In this document: positions 4,326 to 5,036 of the stretch, in pieces
Layout: each line of letters opens with the position of its first letter
Position numbering within the stretch: the first letter of the stretch is position 1
Assembly (NCBI GenBank): GCA_030146605.1
Contig: JASLBO010000409.1
Span: forward strand, 1 to 5,036
Length of the DNA stretch: 5,036 nucleotides
Reading direction: 5' to 3'
Source: Sphingomonas sp.
GTDB lineage: Bacteria > Pseudomonadota > Alphaproteobacteria > Sphingomonadales > Sphingomonadaceae
Notes under the pieces: generated by a model
Told to the model about the DNA's origin: nothing
Seen by the model: the letters and a program-made list of their open reading frames with translations, nothing else
The model's database searches: none
Made by a program: the position numbers and the translations under genes

Positions 4326-5036
4326 CTATGCCGCCGCGTCGGTACCCGGCCAGCCGCGCCGCGCCGCGAAGGCACCGAACAACTCGAGCCAGACATGCGG
4401 CTTGCCGTGGGGGCCGAGCAGCGGCGCGCCATGCCCGCCTTTCTCGGCGATCATCAACTCGGACGGTACGCCGGCGGCCTGCAGCGCAGCGAACATCGCG
4501 ATGCTGTTCGCCGCCTTGACGGTCTTGTCGTCCGCGGCGTGACAGACGAAGGTCGGCGGCATTGTCGCGGGAATGTTGCACTCGAGCGACCATTCGCGCG
4601 CGAGCGCCTCCGAAGGGGCGCCGCCGAGCAGCTCGCGCCGCGACTGGCCGTGCGCGAGGGCCGGCAGCATCGAGACCACCGGGAAGAACATGCCGATCGC
4701 GAGCGGGCGCGGCGACAGGCGATCGGCGGCGTCGAGCGGCGCATAGGTCCCGCTATGGGCGCGCTGGCCCAGTTCGCCGACCAGATGCCCGCCCGCCGAG
4801 AAACCGATCGCCGCGACGCGCGCCGGATCGATCGACCATTTGCCCGCGCCGGCGCGGATCAGCCGGATCGCCCGCTGCGCATCCTGCACCGGCGTCAGCG
4901 GCCCGTCGCGCCAGCCGCCACGGGGCAGACGATAGAGCAATTCGAACGCGGTGATTCCCTCGGCCGCGAACATCCGCGCCACGCGCGAGGGCTGCCGCCC
5001 CACGGCGACGCGGGCATAGCCGCCGCCCGGGATGAG
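4326..5036 (-). CDS. Alpha/beta hydrolase (esterase/BD-FAE-like), N-terminus beyond the window
   Basis: A serine hydrolase of the small acetyl-esterase/BD-FAE group. The frame is open through the right edge, where LIPGGGYARVA matches the oxyanion-hole segment (PGGGY), so the N-terminal part, probably including a signal peptide or first strands, lies outside. The GTG at 5003 is internal, not the start. The later motifs are FELLYRLP (near 4920-4945), the nucleophile elbow GFSAGGH with Ser at about 4797-4799, HAADDKTV carrying the catalytic Asp, and KGGHGAP with the catalytic His. The catalytic triad is thus complete. Relatives deacylate xylan, carbohydrate esters or small esters; the substrate cannot be told here. 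The TAG stop (4326-4328) is a single nucleotide from the 3' end of tRNA-Thr, and the two are convergent. Confidence 0.9.
   Translation of the reverse strand, partial: LIPGGGYARVAVGRQPSRVARMFAAEGITAFELLYRLPRGGWRDGPLTPVQDAQRAIRLIRAGAGKWSIDPARVAAIGFSAGGHLVGELGQRAHSGTYAPLDAADRLSPRPLAIGMFFPVVSMLPALAHGQSRRELLGGAPSEALAREWSLECNIPATMPPTFVCHAADDKTVKAANSIAMFAALQAAGVPSELMIAEKGGHGAPLLGPHGKPHVWLELFGAFAARRGWPGTDAAA

Noticed and set aside
3158..4432. 424-aa open frame on the minus strand opposite the RNase H-fold gene and tRNA
   Set aside because: It runs antisense through a recognisable protein gene and straight through the tRNA, and has no family-like motifs. Long antisense frames are expected at this GC content.
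4562..4954. 130-aa plus-strand open frame opposite the hydrolase gene
   Set aside because: Arg/Ala/Pro-rich shadow of the hydrolase, which has a complete catalytic triad on the other strand.
1..5036. CRISPR array, insertion sequence or toxin-antitoxin system
   Set aside because: No regularly spaced repeats, no transposase motifs or terminal repeats with target duplications, and no pair of small genes matching known toxin-antitoxin families.

Overview
The window is GC-rich chromosomal DNA that looks alphaproteobacterial, most likely from a sphingomonad (Sphingomonas/Novosphingobium/Sphingopyxis group). This rests on recalled features: two kinds of hairpin repeat that are common between sphingomonad genes (GTTCCCCTGC...GCAGGGGAAC and GTCATCCCGGC...GCCGGGATGAC), DUF2218, PadR and RarA proteins of the usual alphaproteobacterial type, and compact, overlapping gene ends. 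The species cannot be fixed from the sequence alone.

Layout. Positions 1-156 hold no gene: an imperfect inverted repeat (23-96) and a short stem-loop just past the end of the first gene. On the minus strand, 157-1130 carries a probable two-gene operon: a PadR-family repressor with a His- and Gly/Arg-rich N-terminal extension (546-1130), then a small DUF2218 protein (157-480), separated by 65 nt containing a perfect 10-bp GC hairpin. An AT-rich near-palindrome upstream of padR is a candidate operator. Divergently, on the plus strand, lies rarA (1247-2566), the AAA+ recombination/replication-maintenance ATPase. A second inverted repeat doublet (2579-2658) fills most of the gap to a tight three-gene run: two tandem paralogous YjbR/MmcQ-like proteins (2677-3024 and 3021-3374) and a predicted RNase H-fold protein (about 3371-4231). 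The members of this run overlap by 4 nt at each junction, and the last seems to start at a CTG codon. tRNA-Thr(UGU) with an encoded CCA follows (4249-4324). One nucleotide beyond it ends a convergent alpha/beta-hydrolase gene on the minus strand (4326 to past the window end), which is cut off at its N-terminus.

How they may fit together. The PadR/DUF2218 pair resembles the metal- and iron-linked PadR systems (E. coli YqjI/NfeR, which controls the ferric-siderophore reductase YqjH), and DUF2218 is also found attached to siderophore-interacting proteins. Metal-responsive autoregulation is therefore a reasonable inference, but no metal uptake or reductase gene is visible. RarA, the YjbR-like pair and the RNase H-fold protein are all plausible nucleic-acid proteins in one orientation, but only the last three are clearly coupled. 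No mobile element, CRISPR array or defence island was found; most of the window is ordinary core-genome sequence.
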